The position numbers and the translations under genes are program-made. DNA of 64,000 bases from Streptomyces sp. HNM0574 (GTDB lineage: Bacteria > Actinomycetota > Actinomycetes > Streptomycetales > Streptomycetaceae): contig NZ_JAASAH010000015.1 in assembly GCF_012726235.1 (NCBI RefSeq), positions 62,001 through 126,000 on the forward strand, written 5' to 3'. This document shows, piece by piece, positions 43,106-51,904 of the stretch (the first letter of the stretch is position 1; the number at the start of each line of letters is the position of its first letter). Below the pieces are notes generated by a model. The model made no database searches and was not told the origin of the DNA. It was given only the letters and a program-made list of their open reading frames with translations.

Positions 43106-44122
43106 TCAGGCCGCGGCGTCGAAGCCCGTGTCGTGGGCCATGCGCTTCAGCTCGACTAGCGCGTGCTTCTCGATCTGCCGGATCCGCTCCCGCGTCAGGC
43201 CGTGCTGCTTGCCGACCTCGGTGAGCGTGCGCTCCTTGCCGTCGAGCATCCCGTAACGCGCCTTGATGATCGACGCCGTGCGGTTGTCGAGGCGGCCGAT
43301 GAGGTCGTCCAGTTCCTCGCGGCGCAGCACCGTCAGCACCGACTGCTCCGGGGAGGCCGCGGAGGTGTCCTCCAGGAGGTCGCCGAACTGCGTCTCGCCC
43401 TCGTCGTCCACCGACATGTTGAGGCTCACCGGGTCGCGCGCCCAGTCGAGGACGTCGGTGACGCGCTCCGGCGTGGAACCGAGCTCCTTCGCGATCTCCG
43501 CCGGCTCCGGCTCGCGGCCGGTCTCCCGGTTGAACTCGCGCTGCACCCGGCGGATGCGCCCGAGCTCCTCGACGAGGTGCACGGGGAGCCGGATCGTCCG
43601 CGACTGGTCGGCGATGGAGCGGGTGATGGCCTGACGGATCCACCACGTCGCGTACGTCGAGAACTTGAAGCCCTTGCTGTAGTCGAACTTCTCCACCGCA
43701 CGTACCAGGCCCGCGTTGCCCTCCTGGATCAGGTCGAGCAGCGGCAGCCCGCTACGCGGGTAGCGGCGCGCCACGGCCACGACGAGCCGGAGGTTGGACC
43801 GGATGAAGATGTCCTTCGCCCGCTCCCCCGCCGCGACGATCGCTTCGAGCTCCTCGCGGTTCGCCGACGCGGAGGGCGATTCCGCGGTCAGGGGTTCCTC
43901 GTCACCGTCCAGTATTCGGCGGGCGTAGACGCCCGCCTCGATGTCCAGCGAGAGGTCGACCTCCTTGGCCGCGTCCAGCAGCGGTGTACGGGCGATCTCG
44001 TCCAGATACATGCCGACCAGGTCACGGTCCGCAATTTCGCTGCCTGCGGCGCGAACACTGCTTGCCGTGTCATTGGCACCGGTAGCGGTGGCCTGACGAC
44101 GGGCGACGGCACGGGTTGCCAT
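43106..44122 (-). CDS. hrdD: Sigma-70 family factor HrdD (group 2)
   Basis: A 338-residue principal-like sigma factor. Region 1.2 is RDLVGMYLDEIARTPLL, region 2 includes NLRLVVAVARRYPRSGLPLL and FKFSTYATWWIRQAITRSIA (2.3-2.4), region 3 includes RIRRVQREFNRETGREPEPA, and region 4.2 is TLTEVGKQHGLTRERIRQIE. The short region 1.1 excludes HrdB. Being next to the fructose operon and behind a sigma-R promoter, as known for hrdD in S. coelicolor, it is HrdD. AGGGAG precedes the ATG. HrdD is dispensable and stress-linked. Confidence 0.92.
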   Translation of the reverse strand: MATRAVARRQATATGANDTASSVRAAGSEIADRDLVGMYLDEIARTPLLDAAKEVDLSLDIEAGVYARRILDGDEEPLTAESPSASANREELEAIVAAGERAKDIFIRSNLRLVVAVARRYPRSGLPLLDLIQEGNAGLVRAVEKFDYSKGFKFSTYATWWIRQAITRSIADQSRTIRLPVHLVEELGRIRRVQREFNRETGREPEPAEIAKELGSTPERVTDVLDWARDPVSLNMSVDDEGETQFGDLLEDTSAASPEQSVLTVLRREELDDLIGRLDNRTASIIKARYGMLDGKERTLTEVGKQHGLTRERIRQIEKHALVELKRMAHDTGFDAAA

Positions 44123-44204
44123 GCGTGCTCCCTTGCGTGTGGACTGAAATCTGGCCGGTGGTGGCTGGTGGGCGCTCGTTCCGAGCACCGCATCCACAGG
44201 GGAC

Positions 44205-44230
44205 AACGAGGGGAATCCGGACAGAATTCC
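44205..44230 (-). promoter_or_regulatory. Sigma-R-type promoter of hrdD
   Basis: On the minus strand GGAAT (44230-44226), exactly 18 bases, then GTT (44207-44205), the sigma-R consensus for thiol-oxidative stress. Transcription would start near 44197, about 75 bases before hrdD. Confidence 0.75.
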
Positions 44231-44293
44231 CAACTCGCGCATCATTTTCCTGATCATGCAGTACCCTGTGCCGCCACAAGGAGGGGATCTTCC

Positions 44294-44830
44294 ATGGCCG
44301 ACGGCGCGGAAATACTGGTCAGAGCCGGAAACGAGGGCGATCTCGAAGCCCTGACGAGCCTCTACAACCACTACGTGCGTGAGACGCCCGTCACCTTCGA
44401 CATCGAGCCCTTCACCCCGGAGGAGCGACGTCCTTGGCTGCTCTCCTACAGGGAGGACGGCCCATACCGCCTCTTGGTTGCGGAAGAACGCGAACCGGGC
44501 CCCGACGCCCGTGGCCGGATCCTCGGCTACGCGACCAGCAGCAGGTTCAAGCCGAAGGCCGCGTACGACACATCGGTCGAGGTCACCGTGTACCTCGCCC
44601 CGGACGCGGGCGGGCGCGGCATCGGAACACTGCTCTACAAGCGCCTCTTCGAAGCCCTGGCCGAGGAGGACCTGCACCGCGCGTACGCCGGGATCACCGT
44701 CCCCAACGAGGCGTCCGAACGCCTGCACCGCCGTTTCGGCTTCGAGTACGTCGGCACCTACACGGAGGCCGGCCGGAAGTTCGGACGCTTCCACGACGTG
44801 CGGCGCTTCGAGAAGCGTCTGTCTCCGTGA
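44294..44830 (+). CDS. GNAT acetyltransferase, phosphinothricin-acetyltransferase-like
   Basis: A 178-residue GNAT of the PAT/Bar group. It starts ILVRAGNEGDLEALTSLYNH YV-style, keeps TPVTFDIEPFTPEERRPWL, the acetyl-CoA motif LAPDAGGRGIGTLLYKRL and the end NEASERLHRRFGFEYVGTY. PAT-like enzymes acetylate phosphinothricin or methionine sulfoximine, but many homologues have other small amine targets. ATG 44294 has AGGAGG 8 bases upstream. It diverges from hrdD. Confidence 0.88.
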   Translation: MADGAEILVRAGNEGDLEALTSLYNHYVRETPVTFDIEPFTPEERRPWLLSYREDGPYRLLVAEEREPGPDARGRILGYATSSRFKPKAAYDTSVEVTVYLAPDAGGRGIGTLLYKRLFEALAEEDLHRAYAGITVPNEASERLHRRFGFEYVGTYTEAGRKFGRFHDVRRFEKRLSP

Positions 44831-45025
44831 CCCGCACGGGCGTCAGCGCTCCCGCCGACTGAGGCATTCCCGGGCACCGGCCGCCCCAGCGCTCCTGTGG
44901 ACGGCCACTCCGACGCCCGGCGACCGGATGCCACCCTCCGGACATCACGCCAGAATCGGGCAGAAGCGCGCCCCCGTGGGCGCGATACCGCCTCGTGGCA
45001 GCCGATCCGTATGGGAGCGCAGCCG

Positions 45026-45652
45026 ATGAGCACAGCAGACCCCGTGAAGGTCGCCGTCGTCTACTACTCGTCCACCGGCATCATCGCCGCAATCGCCAAG
45101 GAGATCAGCTCCGCGGCCGAGAACGCGGGCGCCGAGGTGCGGCTCCGCAGAGCGAAGGAGCTGGCTCCGCAGGCGGCGATCGACTCCAACCCCGCCTGGG
45201 CCGAGAACGCCCGTGCCACCGCCTCCATCCCCGAGGCCGTGCCGGACGACCTGCTGTGGGCGGACGCCATGGTCCTCGGCACCCCGACCCGCTTCGGCAA
45301 CGTCTCCTCGCAGCTCAAGCAGGTCCTCGACCAGCTCGGCGGGGCCTGGGAGAAGGGGCTGCTGGCCGACAAGGTGTACAGCGGCTTCACGTCCTCGGCG
45401 ACCCTGCACGGTGGCCAGGAGTCCACGCTGCTCGCTCTGTACAACACCATGCACCACTTCGGTGGCCTGATCGCGTCCCCCGGCTACACGGACGGGAGCA
45501 AGTTCGTCGACGGCAACCCGTACGGAACCTCGCACGTCGACGGCGCCGGAGAGAACCCCGTCGACGACGTCACGCGCCAGGCCGCGCGCGTACAGGCCGA
45601 GCGGGTCGTCCGGATCGCCCGCGCGCTGAAGTCGGGCCTCGCGCAGACCTGA
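45026..45652 (+). CDS. wrbA: NAD(P)H:quinone oxidoreductase WrbA
   Basis: A 208-residue WrbA. It has the flavodoxin-like FMN phosphate loop YYSSTGIIAAIA, the PTRFGNVSSQLKQVLDQ segment, and the TSSATLHGGQESTLLALYNT and HHFGGLIASPGYTD signatures. It reduces quinones by two electrons, limiting redox cycling. GGGAG lies 8 bases before ATG 45026; ATG 45011 is possible but has no good site. A double hairpin follows. Confidence 0.94.
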   Translation: MSTADPVKVAVVYYSSTGIIAAIAKEISSAAENAGAEVRLRRAKELAPQAAIDSNPAWAENARATASIPEAVPDDLLWADAMVLGTPTRFGNVSSQLKQVLDQLGGAWEKGLLADKVYSGFTSSATLHGGQESTLLALYNTMHHFGGLIASPGYTDGSKFVDGNPYGTSHVDGAGENPVDDVTRQAARVQAERVVRIARALKSGLAQT

Positions 45653-45692
45653 CCCGGCGCTTCCGCTCAGCGCGCTCCCCCACTCCTCCGCC

Positions 45693-45758
45693 CCGGAGCC
45701 GCGGCCTGCCCTCCATCCGTCACGTCCCGGATGGTGCGGCGGCAGGCCGCGGCTCCGG
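45693..45758 (+). terminator. Nested double-stem terminator after wrbA
   Basis: A perfect 18-bp outer stem (CCGGAGCCGCGGCCTGCC and complement) encloses a 7-bp inner stem (CCATCCG/CGGATGG). The 308-base gap it lies in (45653-45960) holds no other gene; the promoter of the GH3 gene must lie in its second half. Confidence 0.75.
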
Positions 45759-45960
45759 TGCCGTGGTTGCCCCTTGTCGGCTGCTGTATCCGCGCGGCGT
45801 CTGGTCGATCCCCCGCGGCGCTGCGACGATATGCGCTCTCCACATGCCCGCACGCCCCGCGCACGCGCCCCCACGAGCCGTTACCACCTGGGCACGTCGC
45901 GCCCCGCGCAGCCGCCCCCTCACGGGGGCACAGGCCCACCGCCCATGTGAGGAGCGTCCG

Positions 45961-47862
45961 ATGAGACAGCGCCCGTCCCGCCAGCCCTCCGCCCCGCACG
46001 CCCCGGCTCCGTCCCGGACCGATGACCAGCAACCGGTGCACGAAGCGGACCGGTCGACGACCCGCAGGCAGGTGCTCGCCGGTGCGGGCGGCCTCGCCGC
46101 CGTCGGGCTCACCGGCTCGTACTCCGCCCACGCGGCCGCGCCCGAAACGGCAGAGCGCGACATCACGGCGCGCGCCCGCGCGCTGGCCCGCGACATGTCC
46201 CTCGAGGACAAGGTCGGACAGCTGTTCGTCGTCGAGGTCTACGGGCAGTCGGCGGACTCCGCGCACCCCAAGAACGAGGCCCTGTACGGGGTGTCCACAC
46301 CTGCCGAGGTCATCACCCGCTTCCGTCCTGGCGGAGTGATCTACTTCGACGCCCGCCGCGGCCCCGACAACCTCAAGGACCCGCGCCAGATCGTCCGGCT
46401 CTCCAACGGCCTCCAGCGCGCCGCGCTGCACAGCGGCGCCCGCGTCCCCCTCCACATCTCCATCGACCAGGAGGGCGGCAGCGTCGTCTACCGCATGGGG
46501 TCACCCGCGACGGAGCTGCCCGGCAACATGGCCCTCGCGGCGTCCCGCTCCGGCGCCAACGCCCGGCGCTCGGCCGAGATCATCGGCAGCGAGCTCGCCG
46601 CGCTCGGCATCAACCAGAACTACGCGCCCTGCGCCGACGTCAACGTCAACCCGCAGAACCCGATCATCGGCGTCCGCTCCTTCGGCTCGGACCCGGCGCT
46701 GTGCTCCGAATTCGTCACCCAGTCCGTACGCGGCTACCACCGGTCGGGCACGGCCAGCGCCGCCAAGCACTTCCCCGGGCACGGCGACACGGACACCGAC
46801 AGCCACACCGGCCTCCCGGAGATCACCCACACCCGCGAAGAGCTCGACCGCATCGACCTTCCCCCGTTCCGTGCGGCGATCGACGCCCGGGTGGACACCA
46901 TCATGACCGCGCACATCGTCGTCCCGTCCCTCGATCCGAGCCGCGCGCCCGCCACCATGTCGCACCGCATCGTCACCGGCCTGCTGCGCGAGGAACTCGG
47001 CTACAAGGGACTGGTCGTCACCGACGCGCTGGACATGCAGGGAGCCACCGAGGACTTCCCGCCGGACGTCGCCCCCGTACGGGCCTTCCGCGCCGGCGTC
47101 GACCAGCTCGTCCTCGCGCCGCAGCTGCGCACCGCGCGCGAGGCCGTGCTGTCGGCCGTCCGGTCCGGGGAGATCACCGGGCGGCGGCTGGACGAGTCCG
47201 TGGTCCGCATCCTCGAACACAAGCTGCGCAACGGCCTGTTCCCCGACCCCTACGTGCACGAGACCCGCGCGGAACGGACAGTCGGCAGCCGGCGTCACGC
47301 GGCGGCCGCGGCCCGCATCACCGACCGCGGCATCACCCTCATCCGGAACGAGCGCGACACCCTCCCGCTGTCCGGCCGGAACCGGCGCACCATTCTCGTC
47401 ACCGGCTGGGACGAGGCCCAGGTCAAGCTCCTCGCCCGCACCATCGGCGAGCGCACCGGCCAGCGGACCACCGCCCTCGCGACCGGAGCAGCGCCCGACG
47501 CCGCGAAGCGGGACGCGGCCGCGTCGGCAGCCCGCGAGCACGACGTCACGGTCGTCCTCACCAACGCGGCCGCCGCCACCGGCGACAAGGGCGCCGCACA
47601 GGCCCGCCTGGTGGACGCACTCGGCGCGACCCCCACCACGCTCGTCGCCGTCGCCCTCCGGAACCCGTACGACATCCAGCGCTACCCCGACGCCCCCGAC
47701 GCCTACCTCGCCACCTACGCGTACGGCGCCCCCACCCTGGCCTCCCTCGACCGGGTCCTCTACGGCGACACCAAACCCACCGGCCGGCTCCCCGTCCCCG
47801 TCACGGCCCACGACGACCCGAAAACGACCCTCTATCCGTACGGCCACGGCCTGACCTACTGA
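45961..47862 (+). CDS. Secreted glycoside hydrolase family 3 (beta-N-acetylhexosaminidase-like)
   Basis: A 633-residue exported enzyme. A twin-arginine signal (STTRRQVLAGAGGLAAVGL, Arg35-Arg36) is followed by the GH3 barrel with IDQEGGSVVYRMG, the NagZ-type KHFPGHGDTDTDSHTGLP acid/base His-Asp pair and the nucleophile Asp in VVTDALDMQGA. A C-terminal domain (about 430-630) completes the two-domain GH3. It probably releases GlcNAc from chitin or muropeptides outside the cell. GAGGAG precedes ATG 45961. Confidence 0.92.
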   Translation: MRQRPSRQPSAPHAPAPSRTDDQQPVHEADRSTTRRQVLAGAGGLAAVGLTGSYSAHAAAPETAERDITARARALARDMSLEDKVGQLFVVEVYGQSADSAHPKNEALYGVSTPAEVITRFRPGGVIYFDARRGPDNLKDPRQIVRLSNGLQRAALHSGARVPLHISIDQEGGSVVYRMGSPATELPGNMALAASRSGANARRSAEIIGSELAALGINQNYAPCADVNVNPQNPIIGVRSFGSDPALCSEFVTQSVRGYHRSGTASAAKHFPGHGDTDTDSHTGLPEITHTREELDRIDLPPFRAAIDARVDTIMTAHIVVPSLDPSRAPATMSHRIVTGLLREELGYKGLVVTDALDMQGATEDFPPDVAPVRAFRAGVDQLVLAPQLRTAREAVLSAVRSGEITGRRLDESVVRILEHKLRNGLFPDPYVHETRAERTVGSRRHAAAAARITDRGITLIRNERDTLPLSGRNRRTILVTGWDEAQVKLLARTIGERTGQRTTALATGAAPDAAKRDAAASAAREHDVTVVLTNAAAATGDKGAAQARLVDALGATPTTLVAVALRNPYDIQRYPDAPDAYLATYAYGAPTLASLDRVLYGDTKPTGRLPVPVTAHDDPKTTLYPYGHGLTY

Positions 47863-47966
47863 CGTGCCCCTCCGCCCGCCCACCGAGCGGGACAATCCCT
47901 GCACGGCCCTGGGCGTCCATCCGCTACGCTGTCCTGGGCCGCACCAGCGGACGCGGCCCAGGCCCC

Positions 47967-48039
47967 GCCTCCGTAGCTCAGGGGATAGAGCACCGCTCTC
48001 CTAAAGCGGGTGTCGCAGGTTCGAATCCTGCCGGGGGCA
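47967..48039 (+). tRNA. tRNA-Arg (anticodon CCT)
   Basis: A complete 73-base cloverleaf. The acceptor stem GCCTCCG pairs with CGGGGGC, the anticodon stem-loop is CCGCT-CTCCTAA-AGCGG and the T loop GGTTCGAATCC. The anticodon CCT reads AGG, a rare arginine codon here. CCA is not encoded. A terminator follows. Confidence 0.96.
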
Positions 48040-48046
48040 CAGGCGA

Positions 48047-48080
48047 AAAGGCCCTCAACCGATCGTGGTTGGGGGCCTTT
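48047..48080 (+). terminator. Terminator of tRNA-Arg
   Basis: A 14-bp stem (AAAGGCCCTCAACC with GGTTGGGGGCCTTT, one imperfect pair) 8 bases past the tRNA. Confidence 0.8.
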
Positions 48081-48114
48081 GGCGTTGGCTGATGGCATCG
48101 GCGGTGGAGGGGGC

Positions 48115-48618
48115 ATGGGCCGGGGCGAGGCGATGGGGCGGCTGAGGCTGTTGGCTGAGGAGCGGGCCTTCGGCTGGCACGTCGGGTCCGACCGGCTCAT
48201 TCAGGCGGGGCTCGACGCGCTCCTGGCCGATGTGGCCTCTCCCTCGCTCGCGTCCCTGGCCGGGCTCGGGGTCCGCGAGGAGCATCTGGCGGGAGAGCTG
48301 TTCGACGACGTGGTGGGGGAACTGGGGCTCGGGTTCGAGGTGCCGGGGGATCCCGGGGCAGCGCGGTGGGCCCTCGCTCACTGGCTGGCCGGCCGGATGG
48401 TGGACGGGGAGCTGAGTCCGGGGCACGGGGCCGGTCTGATCTGGACGGAGGCCGCGTTGGCGCTCGACCATCCGGAAGGGCTGCGGGAGATCGTGGAGTA
48501 CGCGACCCTGCTGGACGGCTGGGACGAGAACTGGAGCATTCCGCGGGAGCGGCTGGAGGAAGAGGTGCTGGACGCCGCGCGTGAGCTGCTGAAGCGTCGG
48601 GACGGTCTCGCGTCCTGA
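48115..48618 (+). CDS. Hypothetical protein, unknown
   Basis: A 167-residue, acidic, largely helical protein without signal peptide, membrane segment or cysteine. It begins MGRGEAMGRLRLLAEERAFG and has a conserved-looking core (HLAGELFDDVVGELGLGFEV, then HPEGLREIVEYATLLDGWDE). GGAGGGG precedes ATG 48115; ATG 48133 is a possible later start. Codon bias is normal for the genome. It follows tRNA-Arg and converges with the carbonic anhydrase. I do not recognise the family. Confidence 0.7.
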   Translation: MGRGEAMGRLRLLAEERAFGWHVGSDRLIQAGLDALLADVASPSLASLAGLGVREEHLAGELFDDVVGELGLGFEVPGDPGAARWALAHWLAGRMVDGELSPGHGAGLIWTEAALALDHPEGLREIVEYATLLDGWDENWSIPRERLEEEVLDAARELLKRRDGLAS

Positions 48619-48639
48619 AGGGTGGAGGGTCCCTCCCCG

Positions 48640-49251
48640 TCACAGGTCGGTGAACGTCCGGTTCTCCGCGTCCCAGGTCTGCACCTTGGCGTCGCAGCCG
48701 TGGTGGTACCAGGTATGCACGCGCAGGCGGCGGGTGACCAGGCGGCGGGTGACGCTCGGGTAGGTGCGCAGGTGGTGCATCTGCGTGAGCAGGTGGCGGC
48801 GTTCCGCGGCACGGACGCGGTCCTCGTCGTCGGGGACGGCGCCGTCGAAGTGGGCGGGGTCGGGGGCCGCGAGGCCGCGCCAGGCCTTCAACGAGGGCTG
48901 CTCGGCGGCGGATTCGCCGTCGTCCCACAGGCTGCGCACCGCGGCGCAGCCCGCGTGGCCGCACAGCACGATCTCTTCGACGCCCATGGTGGCCAGGGCC
49001 CACTCGATGGTCGTGCCGACCTCGTCGTCCGCGTCCATGCGGTACCGGGGGACGACGGCGCCCGCCGTGCGCGCCTCGACGACCTCGTGCGCCTCGGCTC
49101 CGAGCGCGAACGGCGCGGACAGCGGGAAGTCGGAGCAGCCGATGAAGAGCACTCGCGGATTCCCGCTGCGCGGCGAACCGTTGCTCTCCCGCGACGGCTG
49201 GACCGTGCGGCCGGAGGGCGTGTGCGCGGGGCGGGTAAGCGCTCGCATCAT
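48640..49251 (-). CDS. Beta-carbonic-anhydrase-like protein with altered active site
   Basis: A 203-residue protein with beta-carbonic-anhydrase zinc ligands Cys39 (FIGCSDFP), His99 and Cys102 (LCGHAGC). In active enzymes the first ligand is in CxDSR, where the Asp-Arg pair gates catalysis. Here it is CSDFP: Asp41 is kept but Ser-Arg are replaced by Phe-Pro. The ARTAGAVVP strand and the alpha-helical core are otherwise normal. It may be inactive or have another role. Three CTTCAGG repeats lie about 90-130 bases upstream of its start. Confidence 0.8.
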   Translation of the reverse strand: MMRALTRPAHTPSGRTVQPSRESNGSPRSGNPRVLFIGCSDFPLSAPFALGAEAHEVVEARTAGAVVPRYRMDADDEVGTTIEWALATMGVEEIVLCGHAGCAAVRSLWDDGESAAEQPSLKAWRGLAAPDPAHFDGAVPDDEDRVRAAERRHLLTQMHHLRTYPSVTRRLVTRRLRVHTWYHHGCDAKVQTWDAENRTFTDL

Positions 49252-49339
49252 GTGGCGTCCTTCGTCTCCAGGGCCGCGGGCCCCTCGGGGCGGGCCGCTG
49301 CGGCTTCGGCTTGAACGGTCCTCACCCTGCGACGGTCAG

Positions 49340-49378
49340 CCTGAAGCCACCCTGAAGGAGCCTGAAGATCGCTTCAGG
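49340..49378. promoter_or_regulatory. Heptamer direct repeats upstream of the carbonic-anhydrase-like gene
   Basis: CCTGAAG occurs at 49340, 49351 and 49361, and its inverse CTTCAGG at 49372-49378. Read on the minus strand these are CTTCAGG repeats 10-11 bases apart, then CGCAGGGT about 8 bases further. Such spacing is typical of OmpR/SARP-type activator sites. Binding is unproven. Confidence 0.4.
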
Positions 49379-49467
49379 TCCGGCCCGGGGCGGTGAACGC
49401 CGGGGCCGGAAGGGAGCGTTGGTTTCCCGCGCTCCATTCCGGCCGTGGGACGGACGGTGGGACGGTT

Positions 49468-50463
49468 TCAGCGCTCCTCGTAGACGACCCAGGTCTGGCC
49501 GGGGTCGAAGGGCATGCGGTCGCCGTTGGGGAGGGTGAACGTGGTCCCCGCCTCGGCGTCCGGGCGCTTCCACGTCGTCTCGAAGGCGTGGCCGTCCCGC
49601 AGGACGGTCGCCGGGCCGCTGCCGACAGTCTTGATGTACGGGGTCTTGCCGCTGGAGTCCGGCGGCATGTCGGTCTTCTGCACGATGACCGTGGTGCCGC
49701 CGAGGCGTGCGCCGCCGGTGCTCTTCGCGGGTTCGCCGTCGAAGGAGGCGAGCCAGCGCTTCTCCTTCGCCGACCAGGTGAAGGAGGTCTCGGAGCGGCC
49801 GTAGTTCACGGTGTGCTCCTCGGTCGGTTCGCCGCCCTTCGGCTTGTCGCCGAAGCGGTATCCGATGTCGTCGCTCAGGCTCGCCTCGGGGGCGAGCGCG
49901 AGGGCCTGTTCGGGGCGCAGGTAGAGGTTGTGGGGTGCTTCGTTGTCGCCGCCGCGGAAATAGGGCGCCGGATGGTCGTCGTGCGAGATGCCGTGGAGGG
50001 GCGATTTCTTGATGAGGTCGACGACGGCCTCGCGGGCGCCCGAGTAGGCCAGTGCGGGGCGGTCGAAGGTGCGGAGCTGCTCGACGTTGTACTCGCGGGC
50101 GCTGCGCACCGGTCCGACGGCTTCGGGCAGGTCGCTGGCGTACACGCCGATGAGCCGGCTCAGTCCGCCCTCGACCTTCTCGACGACGACGATGTCGGCT
50201 CGCTCCAGTCCGGTGTGCGGCCGGGCGTCGGCGTGGTTGTCCATCTTCACGGCGAGTACCGGTGCCGGGTCCGCGGGCAGGCCGGTGAAGGGTGAGGTCT
50301 GCAACGTCTGCTCCTGGGGCCGGTGTTCGTCGTCCGCCGCGGAGGGCGCTGCCGTGCCCGCGGCCAGGGCTCCCGCGGCGGCGAGCGCCGCCAGCGCGCG
50401 GACCGCGCGGCGTGGTCCTCGGGATGTACCGGATGTGGGGCGTGGGGTGCTCGTGCGGTGCAT
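49468..50463 (-). CDS. DUF3048-domain secreted protein (YerB-like)
   Basis: A 331-residue exported protein. A basic start and hydrophobic core (VRALAALAAAGALAAGTAAP) form the signal peptide, followed by the DUF3048 domain: FTGLPADPAPVLAVKMDNHA, RPHTGLERADIVVVEKVEGG, PVRSAREYNVEQL and the end MPFDPGQTWVVYEE. These proteins are common in Gram-positives; their molecular role is unknown. GGAGGG precedes ATG 50463. Confidence 0.88.
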   Translation of the reverse strand: MHRTSTPRPTSGTSRGPRRAVRALAALAAAGALAAGTAAPSAADDEHRPQEQTLQTSPFTGLPADPAPVLAVKMDNHADARPHTGLERADIVVVEKVEGGLSRLIGVYASDLPEAVGPVRSAREYNVEQLRTFDRPALAYSGAREAVVDLIKKSPLHGISHDDHPAPYFRGGDNEAPHNLYLRPEQALALAPEASLSDDIGYRFGDKPKGGEPTEEHTVNYGRSETSFTWSAKEKRWLASFDGEPAKSTGGARLGGTTVIVQKTDMPPDSSGKTPYIKTVGSGPATVLRDGHAFETTWKRPDAEAGTTFTLPNGDRMPFDPGQTWVVYEER

Positions 50464-50606
50464 GGCGCAGCCCTCCGTCGTGGGGTCCGGCTGGTGGTGA
50501 GCCGGCTGGCGGGACGTGTCGCATGTCCACATGGCGCTTGATGGTGTACGGACAGCTCATCTCCGTCGGTTCCCGGAGTCAAGAGCCGCATACGCCGGAA
50601 CTCCCG

Positions 50607-50636
50607 GGCAGCGGAGCCCTGTTGGGCTCCGCTGCC
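50607..50636 (-). terminator. Terminator of the MFS exporter gene
   Basis: A perfect 13-bp stem (GGCAGCGGAGCCC and complement, loop TGTT) about 40 bases past the MFS stop. Confidence 0.8.
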
Positions 50637-50677
50637 GTATGGGGACTCGGTCCCGCCGTTGCCTCGCGGCCGGCCGG

Positions 50678-51904
50678 TCAGTGGGACGGTTGGGGCCGCT
50701 CCTCCGCTGTCTGTCCGGCTGCGCCGGGCTGGACGGAGCCGGCCGGGCGGTGCGCCCGGGCTCGGTACGCCGTGCGGGCCGTGAGCACGGTGACGGCGAG
50801 GAGGGTCAGGGCGGCGCTGCCCCACGGCGGCGCGGCGTGGCCGAGGGGTGTGGCGAGTGCGAGGCCGCCTGCCCACGGGCCCAGGGCGGCGCCCACGTTG
50901 AACGCCGCCGTGGCGGAGGCGCCGCCCAGCGTCGGGGCCCCGGAGGCCGCGTACAGCACCTGGGAGATCAGCGTCGCGCCCACCGCGAAGGACAGTGCTC
51001 CCTGGACGAGGACCAGGACGATCACGGCCGGTGCGCTGTCGGACAGCAGCCCCAGCGCGGCCCAGCCCAGCGGCAGCAGCGGGCAGCCGACGGCCAGGAG
51101 CCGTCCGGGCCGCGCGTCCGCGAACCGGCCTGCGAGTGCCACGCCCAGGGAGGAGCCGATGCCGAACAGGGCGAGGAATCCGGGCACCCAGGAGGAGCCG
51201 ATGCCGGCGACGTCCGTGACGAAGGGGGCGAGGTAGGTGAACGCGCAGAACGTCGCACCGTTCACGAGTGCGCCGAGGAGGAGCAGTACGAGCAGGCGTC
51301 CACTGCGCAGCGCCCGCAGCTCCGTGAGCGCGCGGGGCCGGTGCTTCTCCTCGTCCTCGCGGTCTTCGGGGACGGAGCGCAGGATGGCGAGGAGGACCGG
51401 GGCCGAGACCAGCGCGACGGCCCAGAACGCCGCGCGCCAGCCCCAGAGTTCGCCGAGCAGCGCCCCGCCGGGTACGCCCGCGACGCAGGCGACGGTGGTG
51501 CCCCCGAGCAGGACGGACGTGGCCCTGCCCTTGGCCTCGGGCCCGGCCATCCGGCCCGCCGTGGCGAGGGCGACGGCCAGGAACCCGGCGTTGGCGAGGG
51601 CCGCGACGATCCGGGTGGCCAGCAGCACCGCGTAACTGGTGGTGAGCGCGCCGGCGACGTGCACCAGGAGGAACGCGGTCAGGAGGGCGAGCAGGGAGCG
51701 CCGGGGCGGCCAGCGCAGGCTGAGGATCGCCATCAGCGGGGCGCCGATGACCATCCCGACGGCGAAGGCCGAGGTGAGCGAGCCCGCTGCCGCGACGGAC
51801 ACGCCCAGTTCACGGGCGATGTCCGGGACGAGTCCGGACAGCATGAATTCGGAGGTCCCTTGTGCGAACACCGCGAGACCGAGCATGTAGATGGCGAATG
51901 GCAT
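50678..51904 (-). CDS. MFS drug exporter, chloramphenicol-resistance type (Cmx/CmlR-like)
   Basis: A 408-residue MFS protein with about 12 helices. The first helix MPFAIYMLGLAVFAQGTSEF and the LVPDIARELGVSVAAAGSLT loop are those of the Cmx/CmlR/AraJ group that exports chloramphenicol and related compounds. The helix-5 motif GGTTVACVAGVPGGALLG carries the drug:H+ antiporter pattern. ATG 51904 has GGAG 7 bases upstream. The gene lies about 340 bases downstream of a leaderless 9-codon ORF and several hairpins, which suggests control by attenuation. Confidence 0.9.
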   Translation of the reverse strand: MPFAIYMLGLAVFAQGTSEFMLSGLVPDIARELGVSVAAAGSLTSAFAVGMVIGAPLMAILSLRWPPRRSLLALLTAFLLVHVAGALTTSYAVLLATRIVAALANAGFLAVALATAGRMAGPEAKGRATSVLLGGTTVACVAGVPGGALLGELWGWRAAFWAVALVSAPVLLAILRSVPEDREDEEKHRPRALTELRALRSGRLLVLLLLGALVNGATFCAFTYLAPFVTDVAGIGSSWVPGFLALFGIGSSLGVALAGRFADARPGRLLAVGCPLLPLGWAALGLLSDSAPAVIVLVLVQGALSFAVGATLISQVLYAASGAPTLGGASATAAFNVGAALGPWAGGLALATPLGHAAPPWGSAALTLLAVTVLTARTAYRARAHRPAGSVQPGAAGQTAEERPQPSH

